Notes under the pieces: model-generated
What the model saw: only the letters and a program-made list of their open reading frames with translations
Told to the model about the DNA's origin: nothing
The model's database searches: none
From: CAYXRS01 sp964636485
GTDB taxonomy: Bacteria > Gemmatimonadota > Gemmatimonadetes > Gemmatimonadales > Gemmatimonadaceae
Reading direction: 5' to 3'
Length of the DNA: 5,816 bases
Assembly (NCBI GenBank): GCA_964636485.1
Contig: CAZWSO010000164.1
Location: 1-5,816, forward strand
In this document: piece after piece, positions 5,636 through 5,816 of the stretch
How the letters are laid out: every line of letters begins with the position of its first letter
Numbering within the stretch: the first letter of the stretch is position 1
Made by a program: the position numbers and the translations under genes

Positions 5636-5816
5636 TCAGCGCTTCCGTTCTGCGGCGAACCGGCTTCGGGCCTGATATTCCTTCCAGATCTCCCTTACCG
5701 ACCGAACCCTGCGGTCGTCACCGCCAATTGCAGGCTTGTTACCCGTCGGCGACAGGGCAGGCGCCCCCGGACCGCCGAAGGTGTAGACCTCGCGAAGGAG
5801 CACATCCAGCTCCTTC
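5636..5816 (-). CDS. C-terminal fragment of a convergent gene, unrecognised product
   Basis: Read on the minus strand, an open frame enters from the right edge (first complete codon at 5815-5813) and runs for 59 codons to TGA at 5638-5636. The residues begin KELDVLLREVYTFGGPG and end YQARSRFAAERKR. Third codon positions are mostly G or C as in the other genes, and the frame is the only clean one here, which supports real coding. The fragment has a short amphipathic start, a Gly/Pro-rich middle (GAPALSPTGNKPAIGG) and a strongly basic, probably helical end with REIWKEYQAR. No motif assigns it to a family. It converges on the lipoprotein gene and is separated from it by the inverted repeat, so it is a separate transcription unit. 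Confidence 0.6.
   Translation of the reverse strand, partial: KELDVLLREVYTFGGPGAPALSPTGNKPAIGGDDRRVRSVREIWKEYQARSRFAAERKR

Overview
The window is GC-rich (mid-60s % by eye) and densely coding. It reads as a bacterial chromosome segment with no sign of phage, transposon, CRISPR or RNA genes. The codon usage, the M24 peptidase tail and the large VCBS/ASPIC-UnbV lipoprotein fit a Gram-negative environmental lineage of the Gemmatimonadota/Acidobacteriota/Bacteroidota-like kind. That taxonomic guess is inference from protein style only.

Layout, left to right. (1) Bases 1-317, + strand: the C-terminal end of an M24-family metallopeptidase (Xaa-Pro aminopeptidase-like), cut by the window edge. (2) Bases 318-422: a 105-base gap with a weak candidate promoter and a bulged hairpin. 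(3) Bases 423-1904, +: an exported vanadium-dependent haloperoxidase / PAP2-superfamily protein of 493 aa with the complete vanadate-binding residue set. (4) Bases 1901-5575, +: a 1224-aa lipoprotein starting inside the stop of the previous gene (ATGA overlap). It carries 13 Asp-rich calcium-loop (FG-GAP/VCBS) repeats in two blocks, each block closed by an ASPIC/UnbV-type domain. (5) Bases 5576-5635: a short gap holding a perfect 13-bp-stem inverted repeat just after the stop codon. (6) Bases 5636-5816, - strand: the last 59 codons of a convergent gene that I do not recognise.

The core of the window is the translationally coupled haloperoxidase-like / ASPIC-UnbV pair. Both proteins carry export signals. 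The second has a textbook lipobox and the first a weaker one, so both are expected outside the cytoplasm, plausibly at the outer membrane. The simplest reading is that the repeat protein is a large extracytoplasmic propeller or adhesion-like partner, and the haloperoxidase-like protein either makes hypohalous acid or acts as a phosphatase. Both ingredients are known families. The coupling, the duplicated architecture and the chloroperoxidase-like pocket residues are the points most worth a second look.
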